DNA from: a virus
DNA length: 64,000 nt
Virus record (IMG/VR): IMGVR_UViG_3300032282_002939
Coordinates: 1 to 64,000 of that record
Direction: 5' to 3' (one strand)
This document shows positions 6,976-15,195 of this stretch, one piece after another; within the stretch, counting starts at the first letter, position 1; each line of letters begins with the position of its first letter. Position numbers and translations under genes: made by a program. The notes below the pieces were generated by a model. The model did not search any database, was not told the origin of the DNA, and worked only from the letters and a program-made list of their open reading frames with translations.

Positions 6976-7446
6976 ATGAAATTTGATATCGAAGAAGTAC
7001 GTGAATTTATCAGTAATACCTCTCTTTCAACAAAAATATACATTGGATCAGACTCTGAGTGCTATTTTTCTAGCGGTGAATGGTTTGCTAAATATACCGT
7101 AGCCATTGTTATACACTACGATGGCTCTAGAGGATGTAAAATTTTTGGAGAATTCACATCTGAGCGAAATTTCGATAAACGCAAGAATCGTCCGACATAT
7201 CGGTTAATGAACGAAGTTTTTAAGGCGGCTCAGATGTATATGGACTTAGAAGAAGCAATAGGAGAACGTCACTGCGAAGTTCATCTTGACATTAACCCGA
7301 ACATACTGTATGCTTCATCTGCTGTTGTACAACAGGCTATTGGTTATATCAGAGGAACGTGTAATGTCACACCAATGATTAAACCAGAAGCTTTTGCCGC
7401 TTCATATGCAGCAGATCGCCTTAAGGATATTCTTGCCGCCGCCTGA
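6976..7446 (+). CDS. YkuK-like (DUF458) ribonuclease H-fold protein
   Basis: 156 residues. The start of the fold, KIYIGSDSE, carries the first acidic residue of an RNase H-like strand; HCEVHLDINPN supplies the second; KPEAFAASYAADR is the conserved C-terminal helix with its acidic residue. This matches the bacterial YkuK/DUF458 family, whose biochemical role is unclear. It sits just before a tRNA gene. Confidence 0.75.
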   Translation: MKFDIEEVREFISNTSLSTKIYIGSDSECYFSSGEWFAKYTVAIVIHYDGSRGCKIFGEFTSERNFDKRKNRPTYRLMNEVFKAAQMYMDLEEAIGERHCEVHLDINPNILYASSAVVQQAIGYIRGTCNVTPMIKPEAFAASYAADRLKDILAAA

Positions 7447-7459
7447 TACTATCAGGTTA

Positions 7460-7535
7460 GGTTCTGTAGCTCAATTGGCGGAGCTGTCCGCTCATAACGG
7501 ATCGGTTACAGGTTCGAGTCCTGTCGGAACCACCA
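7460..7535 (+). tRNA. tRNA-Met (CAU anticodon), elongator-like
   Basis: Acceptor GGTTCTG/CGGAACC, anticodon stem TCCGC-like with loop CTCATAA (CAT), T loop TTCGAGT, encoded CCA. A lysidine-modified Ile tRNA with the same anticodon cannot be excluded. Confidence 0.92.
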
Positions 7536-7556
7536 AAATAGAAAAGGAGTGCAGAA

Positions 7557-7916
7557 ATGCTATTCAAAGTTCTTATGTCTATAACACCATTAATTTTTGG
7601 TGGTGAATTAGCCGAAGCAAAAATGTACAAAAGAGAAGCTGTTGCTTCTTGGTACTCAACAGGAAGAATCACTGCTAGTGGTGAAACTTTTAACCCAAAA
7701 CATCTAACAGTTGCACATAAGACTTTGCCTTTTGGCACTGTATTGCGAGTGACTAATTTAAATAATAATAAATTTGTCTATGTTACTGTAAATGATAGAG
7801 GGCCATACATTCGAGGTAGAGAAATAGATTTATCTAAACGCGCAGCGGAAAGACTGGATTTTATCGAAAATGGCGTTGCAAAAACAAGGATTGAAATTAT
7901 AAAATTTAAATCATAA
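7557..7916 (+). CDS. RlpA-like double-psi beta-barrel protein, probably secreted
   Basis: 119 residues. A hydrophobic N-terminus (MLFKVLMSITPLIFGG) looks like a signal peptide. The rest is an RlpA barrel: VASWYSTGRITASGE, then TVNDRGPY and REIDLSKRAA. RlpA family proteins include peptidoglycan lytic transglycosylases, so a periplasmic wall-modifying role is plausible (superinfection exclusion or aid to lysis). AAGGAG precedes the ATG. It is far from the endolysin at 57207. Confidence 0.82.
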   Translation: MLFKVLMSITPLIFGGELAEAKMYKREAVASWYSTGRITASGETFNPKHLTVAHKTLPFGTVLRVTNLNNNKFVYVTVNDRGPYIRGREIDLSKRAAERLDFIENGVAKTRIEIIKFKS

Positions 7917-7926
7917 TGGAGTAATT

Positions 7927-8475
7927 ATGGCAGAAGAGAAAATTCTTACATTAGAAGAAAACCACTATTATTTGTTCAATGATGAATTTGATAATAAATC
8001 ATGTGGTAGTGCTATCAAATTCATCATTGAACGCAATTTGATGACTAAAAATAAACCAAAGGTGGTCAAGATGATCATCAATTCTCCTGGTGGAGATGTG
8101 TCATCGGCTTTTGCTCTTATAGACACTATGAGGGGTTCAAAAATTCCTATTTACACTTATGGTCTTGGGCAAATAGCTTCTTCCGCTCTTATGACATTTA
8201 TTGCTGGTGAGAGAGGTCATAGATATGTGACTAGAAATACATCTATTCTTTCTCACCAGTTTTCATGGGGTTCTTGGGGCAAACAACACGAGTTAATGGC
8301 TCAAGTAAAAGAGTTGGAAAATACAAATTCAAGAGTATTAAATCACTATAAATATTGTACAGGTCTATCAGAAGCAATGGTTAAGAAATATCTTCTTCCT
8401 CCTGAAGATGTTTGGTTAACAGCCGAAGAAGCAGTTAAATATAAAATAGTGGATAAAATTGTTGACTTTTATTAA
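7927..8475 (+). CDS. ClpP-like serine protease
   Basis: 182 residues with a ClpP fold: INSPGGDVSSAFALID (oxyanion region), GQIASSALM containing Ser85 as likely nucleophile, and SILSHQ with His110. Phage ClpP homologues occur in aquatic T4-like phages, where they may adjust host proteolysis or act in head maturation. This phage has its own gp21 prohead protease, so the former is more likely. It follows rlpA with a GGAG site. Confidence 0.85.
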   Translation: MAEEKILTLEENHYYLFNDEFDNKSCGSAIKFIIERNLMTKNKPKVVKMIINSPGGDVSSAFALIDTMRGSKIPIYTYGLGQIASSALMTFIAGERGHRYVTRNTSILSHQFSWGSWGKQHELMAQVKELENTNSRVLNHYKYCTGLSEAMVKKYLLPPEDVWLTAEEAVKYKIVDKIVDFY

Positions 8476-8490
8476 TTATTGGAGTATAAT

Positions 8491-8745
8491 ATGCACGTTG
8501 TAATATACACAAGACCAGAATGCAAATTCTGTAATAATGCCAAGTCTCTTCTAAACGCAAGAGGAATTGCGTTCAATGAACAAAGACTTGGCGAAGATTT
8601 CACCAGAGAATTTCTTAAAGAAAATTATCCAAACGCGATGACCTATCCAGTAGTAATAGTTGATGGTTTTCATATTGGTGGTTATGAAGAACTTCGATTG
8701 ATGCTAGAATCAAAACAAGATAATCGAAAATATTTGACTGAATAG
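8491..8745 (+). CDS. nrdC: Glutaredoxin
   Basis: An 84-residue glutaredoxin with active site C11-K-F-C14, the cis-proline region TYPVVIVDG and a GGYEEL glutathione-site helix. It likely reduces the phage ribonucleotide reductase, as T4 NrdC does. ATG 8491 was chosen over TTG 8479 because GGAG lies between them at the right spacing. Confidence 0.9.
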   Translation: MHVVIYTRPECKFCNNAKSLLNARGIAFNEQRLGEDFTREFLKENYPNAMTYPVVIVDGFHIGGYEELRLMLESKQDNRKYLTE

Positions 8746-8759
8746 AGGAAAAATATAAT

Positions 8760-9029
8760 ATGCAATATAAACGTGATAATCTTTTGAAAGATTTGAGAGA
8801 AAACGTCATTGAAGTATTTTTCACAAAGGTAAATGGTGAAGAAAGGGCTATGATTTGCACTCTTAAACCAGAAATGTTACCGCCTTCTTACCTAGAAGAA
8901 AAAGAACAAGAGAAGAAATTCCATAAAGAAAACAATAATGTAATTGCTGCATGGGATATCCAAAATAGAGGCTGGCGCTCATTTAGAATCGACAGTGTGA
9001 GTTACGTTCAAGTTAAAAATTATGGATAG
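8760..9029 (+). CDS. SH3-barrel-like phage protein (DUF2693 type)
   Basis: 89 residues with VIEVFFTKVNGEERAMICTL and a C-terminal AAWDIQNRGWRSFRID, the pattern of a small beta-barrel family widespread in large phages. Function unknown. It overlaps the next gene by eight bases. Confidence 0.75.
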   Translation: MQYKRDNLLKDLRENVIEVFFTKVNGEERAMICTLKPEMLPPSYLEEKEQEKKFHKENNNVIAAWDIQNRGWRSFRIDSVSYVQVKNYG

Positions 9030-9669
9030 AGGAATTTTCAGATCAATCGTTCAACCGTATAGTATGACGACAGCCCCAAGAATAAATTGTTTATTTGATA
9101 GTATGGAATATGTAAGAAATAACAATATTCAGGGAGATTTCGTGGAATGTGGTGTGTGGCGGGGTGGCAATATTCTTGGCATTATGAAATATCTAGAATA
9201 TTATCAGAACACCAATCCTAATATTTGGTTATATGACACATTTTGTGGAATGACTCCTCCAGAAGATGTCGATGTAGATTTAATGAATAACAAAGCTTCT
9301 GATATTCTAGATCAAGTTTTCTGTTTGAATTCATTAGAAGAAGTCAAAAAGGCACTATCCTCAAGTAATTATCCAGAAGAAAAAGTTAAATATATTATAG
9401 GAGATATTTGTAAAACCCTTTTACTTAAAGAAAATGTTCCTGAAAAAATCGCTCTTTTGAGGTTGGATACCGATTGGTATAATTCAACAAAAATAGAATT
9501 AGATGTTCTTTGGGAAAAATTGGAAATTGGTTCGCCATGCATAATAGATGATTATGGTCATTGGCAGGGGTGCAAGAAAGCTGTTCATGAATTTTTCAAA
9601 AATATTGATTGTGTTCATGAAGTAGAACATGTAGATTATACATGTATTAGAATTTTTAAGAAATGTTAA
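9022..9669 (+). CDS. TylF/MycF-type macrocin O-methyltransferase family protein
   Basis: 215 residues. GDFVECGVWRGGN is the SAM-binding loop; LLRLDTDWYNSTKIELDVLW and CIIDDYGHWQG are the metal-binding acidic clusters of this sugar O-methyltransferase family. The position immediately upstream of a nucleotide-heptose operon suggests it methylates a sugar made or transferred by that pathway, which is inference from neighbours. Confidence 0.85.
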   Translation: MDRGIFRSIVQPYSMTTAPRINCLFDSMEYVRNNNIQGDFVECGVWRGGNILGIMKYLEYYQNTNPNIWLYDTFCGMTPPEDVDVDLMNNKASDILDQVFCLNSLEEVKKALSSSNYPEEKVKYIIGDICKTLLLKENVPEKIALLRLDTDWYNSTKIELDVLWEKLEIGSPCIIDDYGHWQGCKKAVHEFFKNIDCVHEVEHVDYTCIRIFKKC

Positions 9670-9673
9670 AAAA

Positions 9674-10249
9674 ATGTCAACACAAGTAAATTATGGTAAC
9701 ATCCTAACAGAAATATTGATGAGTTCTAAAGAACTATCTTATATAGAAAATCTAATAAACGAATTGCCAGAAAATGGATTAGTTGTAGAATGGGGTTCTG
9801 GGGGATCAACATGTAGATGGATCGAAAAACTCTCACATACACAGAAACTAATTACTATTGAGCATTCTGAATCTTGGCATTCTAGAGTACAAAGAGCCAT
9901 TAAAAATCATTTTGGTGATTCGAAAAATAATTTTGAATTAATGTGCGTTAAAGAGTTATATAGCACAGACCATGCATATGCTACTCCTATGGAAGAATTT
10001 CCAATCGGGGCTGATGACTACATTAATCCAAATGACAGTATCTGGGATGCAAATATTTACATCATTGATGGTATTGCTCGTGGAGCATGTTGTATTAGTG
10101 TCTTATTAAATCACAAAAAACCAAATCCAGTAATTCTTTTAAAAGATTATGTTGGAAGAGAAAATTGGTATAATTGGGCTTGTCAATTTTTTAACATTGA
10201 AGTCATTGGCGAAACTACAGCAAGATTAACAATTAAAGGAAAAGAATAA
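9674..10249 (+). CDS. Class I SAM-dependent methyltransferase-like protein
   Basis: 191 residues. GLVVEWGSGGSTCRW is a clear SAM-binding motif I and LITIEHSESW the ribose-binding acidic loop; ANIYIIDGIARG matches the later strand with an Asp. Substrate unknown. It is part of the overlapping operon (its TAA overlaps the next ATG), so sugar or metabolite methylation in the heptose pathway is possible. Confidence 0.75.
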   Translation: MSTQVNYGNILTEILMSSKELSYIENLINELPENGLVVEWGSGGSTCRWIEKLSHTQKLITIEHSESWHSRVQRAIKNHFGDSKNNFELMCVKELYSTDHAYATPMEEFPIGADDYINPNDSIWDANIYIIDGIARGACCISVLLNHKKPNPVILLKDYVGRENWYNWACQFFNIEVIGETTARLTIKGKE

Positions 10250-10602
10250 TGTCATATTGGGGTTATCATCTAATGATGGATTGTGCTGATTGCGATCCAT
10301 TTGCTATTAAAGATTATGATACTGTTTATCGTTTTGCAAAAGAATTAGTTGAAGCAATTGATATGGTCGCATATGGCGAACCACAAATTGTTAATTTTGG
10401 GACAGGAGACAAGGCTGGCTTCACTTTAGTGCAACTAATTGAGACAAGTAATATCTGTGCTCATTTTGTTAATGAGACTAATGCAATTTATCTAGACGTA
10501 TTTTCTTGCAAGAACTTCTTTCCTGAAACAGTTGAAGCTCTTGTTCGTAAATACTTTAAATGTAAAACTACCAGTCCTATGGTTAGAGTGAGGCAGGCTT
10601 GA
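10249..10602 (+). CDS. Divergent S-adenosylmethionine decarboxylase family protein
   Basis: 117 residues. WGYHLMMDCADCDP and later TLVQLIETSNICAHFV resemble the SpeD family, but the processing motif reads E-T-S-N instead of E-S-H-x-S. Ser or Thr there could still form a pyruvoyl-type group, or the protein may not self-process. Some SpeD relatives, including phage ones, are reported to decarboxylate ornithine or arginine instead of AdoMet, so the substrate is open. It sits between methyltransferase and nucleotidyltransferase genes, away from the canonical speD at 5853. Confidence 0.75.
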   Translation: MSYWGYHLMMDCADCDPFAIKDYDTVYRFAKELVEAIDMVAYGEPQIVNFGTGDKAGFTLVQLIETSNICAHFVNETNAIYLDVFSCKNFFPETVEALVRKYFKCKTTSPMVRVRQA

Positions 10603-10997
10603 TAACAGGTTTTACATGTGGTGCATTTGATTTTTTACATCCTGGGCATTTATATATGCTCAAGGAATGTAAAAATCATTGTGACTATTTGATAGTTGGT
10701 TTACACACAAATCCTAATTTGGATAGAAAAGAAAAAAATGTACCATTACAATCATCATATGAAAGATATGTTCAATTAAGAGAATGTAAACATGTTGATG
10801 CTATCATACCATATGATTATGAGAGAGATTTAATCAATATTCTTGCAACAGAAGAGATTGATATACGTTTTGTTGGTGAAGAATATAAAGATTTGGATAT
10901 TACTGGTATTGATATATGTAGAGAAAGAAATATAGAAATTTTCTACAATAAAAGACTACACAATATGAGTTCTTCAGAATTAAGGAAAAGAATATGA
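10599..10997 (+). CDS. Cytidylyltransferase-fold nucleotidyltransferase (candidate heptose-1-phosphate nucleotidyltransferase)
   Basis: 132 residues. GAFDFLHPGHLYML carries the HxGH motif and NMSSSELRKRI the C-terminal STR-like motif of the TagD/HldE-C family. The neighbours make heptose-1-phosphate, so activation to an NDP-heptose is the likely role; glycerol-3-phosphate cytidylyltransferase is the alternative. The start is TTG 10599 in a TTGA overlap with the upstream stop; no ATG is available before the HxGH motif. Confidence 0.8.
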   Translation: MITGFTCGAFDFLHPGHLYMLKECKNHCDYLIVGLHTNPNLDRKEKNVPLQSSYERYVQLRECKHVDAIIPYDYERDLINILATEEIDIRFVGEEYKDLDITGIDICRERNIEIFYNKRLHNMSSSELRKRI

Positions 10998-11578
10998 GTT
11001 TTACAGATTTATTTTTTGGTGAAGTGATTTCTATTGCAGAATATATTGATAAAAATGCAATTGAAGATATTGTTGAAAATTTGGTTGATATCAGAGACAA
11101 CAATGGTAGAATGTTTATTCTTGGTGTTGGTGGTTCGGCTGGCAACGCTTCTCATATGACAAATGATTTTAGAAAGCTCTGTAATCTTGAAACGTATTGT
11201 CCGACTGATAATGTCAGTGAATTAACAGCAAGAACAAACGATGAAGGGTTTGATACCATCTTTGAAGAATATCTCAAGATAAGCAAATTCAATGACAAAG
11301 ATTGTATTTTTATTCTTTCTGTTGGTGGTGGCAATGAAGAAAAAAATGTATCTGTGGGCTTGATTAAAGCTATAAAGTATGCTAAAGTACAAAAGGGAAA
11401 GGTGTTTGGTATTGTTGGGCGTAAAGATGGCTATACAGCACAAAATGCTGATGTAGCTATTGTTATTCTTCCAGTTGAAGGTTCAAGAGTTACTCCTCAT
11501 TCCGAAGCTTTTCAATCCATTGTTTGGCATTGTATTGTTTCCCACCCAGCATTTCAAATTAATAAGACCAAATGGTAA
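10994..11578 (+). CDS. gmhA: Sedoheptulose-7-phosphate isomerase (GmhA-like, SIS domain)
   Basis: 194 residues. GVGGSAGNASHMTNDFRKL is the SIS sugar-phosphate motif with the GmhA-type S-x-G-N-A-x-H signature; ILSVGGGNEEKN is the second phosphate loop. GmhA converts sedoheptulose-7-phosphate to D-glycero-D-manno-heptose-7-phosphate. ATGA overlap with the nucleotidyltransferase gene. Together with the kinase at 13809 and phosphatase at 11572 it defines the heptose route. Confidence 0.88.
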   Translation: MSFTDLFFGEVISIAEYIDKNAIEDIVENLVDIRDNNGRMFILGVGGSAGNASHMTNDFRKLCNLETYCPTDNVSELTARTNDEGFDTIFEEYLKISKFNDKDCIFILSVGGGNEEKNVSVGLIKAIKYAKVQKGKVFGIVGRKDGYTAQNADVAIVILPVEGSRVTPHSEAFQSIVWHCIVSHPAFQINKTKW

Positions 11579-12117
11579 AATCTATATTTTTTGATCGTGA
11601 CGGAGTGATAAATAATCTTGTGAAGTATGACAAGGAATTTGTTGCTCCTAAATATTTTGACGATTTTGTTCTTAAACAAAACTCAGAAGAAGCCTTCCAA
11701 TTAATGAAAGACAATGGATTTTTAACTTTTATAGTTACAAATCAACCAGATGTCGTTCACAATGGAATGGATATCAAAGAATTAATCAAAATAAAAAAAT
11801 TCTTATTTGAAACTCTTGTAGTTGATGATATATTCGAAGCAATGGTAAGAGGATCAAAATTCTACAAACCAAATAATGGAATGGTAGAATATTTTATTGA
11901 AAAATATAAAATAGACAGAAATCAATCCTATCTTATTGGTGATAGATGGAAAGATATAGTATGTGGAAATTCTAGTGGATTGACCACTGTATTCATAGGA
12001 AATGAATATACTTCACCAAATAATTATAGTGCAATTAAACCAGATTATTTTGCTAATGATATTTTGGCAGCATGTAAAAAAATATTGGAGATTAAAAATG
12101 ATTCAATTATTCGCTGA
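11572..12117 (+). CDS. HAD phosphatase, GmhB-like (heptose-1,7-bisphosphate phosphatase)
   Basis: 181 residues with HAD motif I FFDRDGVINN (D8, D10), motif II VTNQPD and motif IV LIGDRWKD. The DRDGVIN start is characteristic of GmhB/histidinol-phosphatase-type HADs. In this operon it would remove the 7-phosphate of heptose-1,7-bisphosphate. The usual GmhB zinc-loop cysteines are not obvious, so substrate assignment rests on context. Confidence 0.82.
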   Translation: MVKSIFFDRDGVINNLVKYDKEFVAPKYFDDFVLKQNSEEAFQLMKDNGFLTFIVTNQPDVVHNGMDIKELIKIKKFLFETLVVDDIFEAMVRGSKFYKPNNGMVEYFIEKYKIDRNQSYLIGDRWKDIVCGNSSGLTTVFIGNEYTSPNNYSAIKPDYFANDILAACKKILEIKNDSIIR

Positions 12118-12811
12118 TGGCGCTGATACAAATGGAATAATTAAAGCTTCTCAAAACGAGAAGATTACAGGATTTACTACAAACCCAACTTTAATGAGAC
12201 AGGCTGGTGTTACGGATTATACTAGTTTTGCCAAAAATATAATTTCATATCTATCAGAAAATAGACCACAGACTTGTCTAAGTCTTGAAGTGTTTGCCGA
12301 TGATTTTGATCAAATGTTTGAACAGGCTATCAAAATTGATTCTTGGGGCCAGGAAAAGAATTATGACGTTTATGTGAAAATTCCAGTAACAAATACAAAA
12401 GGAGAATCATCAGGCGCTCTAATTAAAAAATTAGTTGATAATAACATAAAAGTTAATGTAACTGCTGTATTTACAATTGAACAGACTATTGGCGTTTTAG
12501 TGAATTTAAATAAAGAAGTTAAATCAATTATCTCTATTTTCGCAGGAAGAATTGCTGATACAGGAATTGATCCATTGCCAGTAATGCGGAAAATTGTTCG
12601 AATTAATGGTGGTCTGTCTCAAATTCTCTGGGCTTCTCCAAGAGAAGTATTAAATTATGTTCATGCAGAACAATCATCTTGTGATATCATCACAATGACT
12701 CCTGATCTAATAAAAAAATTGGATAATTTTGGTAAAGATATGAATACTTTTTCTCTAGAAACTGTAAAAATGTTTTATGACGATGCAACAAAATCAGGAT
12801 ATTCTATCTAA
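12098..12811 (+). CDS. Transaldolase-family protein
   Basis: 237 residues. FADGADTNGI, GFTTNPTLM and VYVKIPVTNT with the Schiff-base Lys94 are the TalA/TalC motifs; AGRIADTGIDP is the C-terminal signature. In phages such genes are often linked to the pentose pathway, but here it precedes heptose genes and could make the sedoheptulose-7-phosphate used by GmhA. ATG 12098, with GGAG upstream, lies inside the end of the phosphatase gene; an earlier in-frame start at 12002 would overlap too far. Confidence 0.87.
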   Translation: MIQLFADGADTNGIIKASQNEKITGFTTNPTLMRQAGVTDYTSFAKNIISYLSENRPQTCLSLEVFADDFDQMFEQAIKIDSWGQEKNYDVYVKIPVTNTKGESSGALIKKLVDNNIKVNVTAVFTIEQTIGVLVNLNKEVKSIISIFAGRIADTGIDPLPVMRKIVRINGGLSQILWASPREVLNYVHAEQSSCDIITMTPDLIKKLDNFGKDMNTFSLETVKMFYDDATKSGYSI

Positions 12812-13812
12812 TGTTCGAAGAAAATGAAATTTCAAAAAACGCTAATGGCGGAACTGAAATTGCTAAAAGAACTTTACAAGATTTAATTGATCCAGAATTA
12901 AAGAAGCATTTTCAAATCATATCTTCAAGAGTAAGAGAACTGGATGAATCAAAGATTAGAGTATTTTTCGCACACGATCTTCCTGAAGACCCAGAATCTA
13001 AACAATTTGCATCTGCTGATTTTAGAAATAAATTTCATAAATTTGTTTTCATTAGTAACTGGCAGTATCAGAGATACCAACTAATCCATGGATTTCCATA
13101 TGATGAAAAATCTATTGTACTAGAATCTGGAATAGAGCCAGCACCAGAAGATGTTTTTGATCAAAAAGACAAAGAAAAAATGAGACTGGTATATACTTCT
13201 ACTCCACAAAGAGGATTAGAACTATTAGTTCCAGTATTCGATTTTCTTTCAAACAAATATCCAGATATTCATTTGGATGTGTTCTCCAGCTTCAAAATTT
13301 ATGGATGGGACGAAGCTGATAAAAATTTCGAACCTCTATATGACAGAATTAGAAATCATCCAAAAATGACATATCATGGGTTTGTACCAAATAAAGAATT
13401 GAAAGATCATCTAAACAAGTGTCATATATTTGCATATCCTTGCATATGGACAGAAACTAGTTGTAGAGCAATGCTAGAAGCCATGTCTGCTGGATTGGTT
13501 TGTGTTCATCCAAATAATGGTGCTTTACCAGAAACTTCTGGTTCTTTGAACGTTATGTATCAAGGCAATCAAGATATGGATAAACATGCTAGTATTTTTT
13601 CTTCTCATTTAGAAGCAGCTATCAATTTTGTTAAAAACGATAATCATAATCCAATGATTAAATTTAATAAAATATTTGTTGATAATAGATATAGTCTGAA
13701 TTCGATTGCTTATAAATGGGAAGCAATGTTAAGAGATTTATTGAAATTACATCCAACATCAGAATCTAGAGCTTTACCGAAACATCCAACATTTGTGTAT
13801 AGAACATCATGA
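12811..13812 (+). CDS. GT4-type glycosyltransferase
   Basis: 333 residues. The N-terminus has the GT-B motif NANGGTEIAKR; KFVFISNWQYQRY, LVYTSTPQRGLELL and AMLEAMSAGLVCVHPNNGALPE are the GT4 C-terminal donor-site motifs. It is embedded in the heptose operon (TAATG and ATGA junctions), so it probably transfers the heptose. The acceptor could be DNA, host surface glycan or a virion protein; the sequence does not decide. Confidence 0.85.
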   Translation: MFEENEISKNANGGTEIAKRTLQDLIDPELKKHFQIISSRVRELDESKIRVFFAHDLPEDPESKQFASADFRNKFHKFVFISNWQYQRYQLIHGFPYDEKSIVLESGIEPAPEDVFDQKDKEKMRLVYTSTPQRGLELLVPVFDFLSNKYPDIHLDVFSSFKIYGWDEADKNFEPLYDRIRNHPKMTYHGFVPNKELKDHLNKCHIFAYPCIWTETSCRAMLEAMSAGLVCVHPNNGALPETSGSLNVMYQGNQDMDKHASIFSSHLEAAINFVKNDNHNPMIKFNKIFVDNRYSLNSIAYKWEAMLRDLLKLHPTSESRALPKHPTFVYRTS

Positions 13813-14795
13813 TAATTTCTAAAACTCCATTACGTATAAGTTTTTTCTCTGGTGGTAGTGATATGCCTTCTTTCTATCAAAAGGAAGAAGGCGCTGCCTT
13901 TTCTGCTACAATAGACAAATATATCTATGTCATGGTTCATAAAACTCCTCATCTTGGCATAAAAGTGATGTATGATTCTATTGAAGAAGTTCCTGACGTA
14001 GAACAAATGCAACATCTTATCACAAAAGAGAGTTTGAAATATTTTAATTATAATAAAGAATTGACAGTAGCTTCTATTTCAGATATTCTTTCAAAGGGTT
14101 CTGGTTTGGGTTCTTCTTCTGCATTTACTGTTGGGTTGATAAATGCCCTTTCTAATTATAAATGGAATATGGCTACACCAAAATTCTTAGCTGATATTGC
14201 TTGTCAGATAGAAATGGACAAATGTGGTTATCCTGTTGGAAAACAGGATCAATATGCAGCCGCATTTGGAGGGTTTAATTTATTTAAATTTATGACCAAT
14301 GGAGAAGTACAAAATAATCGCTTAGAATTAGATCATGGTATTATATCTAAATTAGAAGAAAGAATATTGTTGGTTTATAGTGGGAAAGGAAGATCAGCCA
14401 ATCAAATACTACAAAAACAACAACAAGCCATGGAAGATAAGACTAAATTCAATTTAGTTAAAAGAGGCAGAGATAAAGCATATCTAGCTTACAAATATCT
14501 CCAATATGGTGATTTAGACAGTTTTGGAAATCTTTTACACGAATCTTGGATGGACAAGAAAAATGTAGTAAAAGAAATAACACAAGATTATTTTGATATG
14601 ATTTATAAAAAAGCCTTGACTTCGGGCGCAATAGGAGGTAAACTATTAGGGGCTGGTGGCGGAGGCTTTTTCATATTCTATGTACCTGTAGAAAAAAAGC
14701 AAGAAGTTATTCAATCTATAACTGCTGGAACAGAGTGTAAGGTGTACGACTTCAAATTTATAAATAGAGGCAGTCATATAACAACTGTTGATTAA
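13809..14795 (+). CDS. hddA: D-glycero-D-manno-heptose-7-phosphate kinase (HddA-like, GHMP family)
   Basis: 328 residues. TPLRISFFSGGSDMPSFY is the substrate-binding start typical of HddA; GSGLGSSSAF near residue 97 is the GHMP ATP loop; GKLLGAGGGGFFIFY is motif 3. It would phosphorylate heptose-7-phosphate at C1. It starts in an ATGA overlap and ends the operon. Confidence 0.88.
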   Translation: MIISKTPLRISFFSGGSDMPSFYQKEEGAAFSATIDKYIYVMVHKTPHLGIKVMYDSIEEVPDVEQMQHLITKESLKYFNYNKELTVASISDILSKGSGLGSSSAFTVGLINALSNYKWNMATPKFLADIACQIEMDKCGYPVGKQDQYAAAFGGFNLFKFMTNGEVQNNRLELDHGIISKLEERILLVYSGKGRSANQILQKQQQAMEDKTKFNLVKRGRDKAYLAYKYLQYGDLDSFGNLLHESWMDKKNVVKEITQDYFDMIYKKALTSGAIGGKLLGAGGGGFFIFYVPVEKKQEVIQSITAGTECKVYDFKFINRGSHITTVD

Positions 14796-14814
14796 ATAAT
14801 TGTTTTAAGGTATA

Positions 14815-15195
14815 ATGATGAAATATTCGAATAATGTGGTTTCTTTTCCAAAAACGTCTATCGATCCGTCTAGAGTTGACGAAGAAGAAATAGAAGATCG
14901 TCTGGAATTGCTTAAACAATATCACATACAAGAAACGATAGAGATTGTTATACCTTCCTTATTTAATCAATTAGAAATTGCTGGTTTCTTATCGGAAGAT
15001 GATATACAAGATATGAAAGACGGAGCATTTATAGTTGAATCTATTAGATCTTTAATGTCTAAAAGATATGACTTATATCATCCTTTTCAAAAAATAGCTG
15101 ACAATTTGTTCTATAGCGAGCCTTCAGATCCGTTTTCGTTAAAGATCAAAGAATCTTTAACAATAAAATTTAACAGTAAAAAAGGTGAATCGTGA
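14815..15195 (+). CDS. Hypothetical protein, 126 residues
   Basis: Two consecutive ATGs (14815, 14818) follow a weak TAAGG. The protein is acidic and largely helical (VDEEEIEDRLELLKQYH). It overlaps the RNase H start by four bases, the usual place for a small conserved helper gene in aquatic T4-like phages. No function known to me. Confidence 0.72.
   Translation: MMKYSNNVVSFPKTSIDPSRVDEEEIEDRLELLKQYHIQETIEIVIPSLFNQLEIAGFLSEDDIQDMKDGAFIVESIRSLMSKRYDLYHPFQKIADNLFYSEPSDPFSLKIKESLTIKFNSKKGES

Noticed and set aside
7394-7606. Reading frames crossing the tRNA-Met gene
   Set aside because: They span the tRNA on either strand and have no ribosome site; the cloverleaf explains the sequence.
12002-12811. 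Longer transaldolase from ATG 12002
   Set aside because: The extra 32 codons overlap the phosphatase gene in another frame and show no family similarity; ATG 12098 has a ribosome site.
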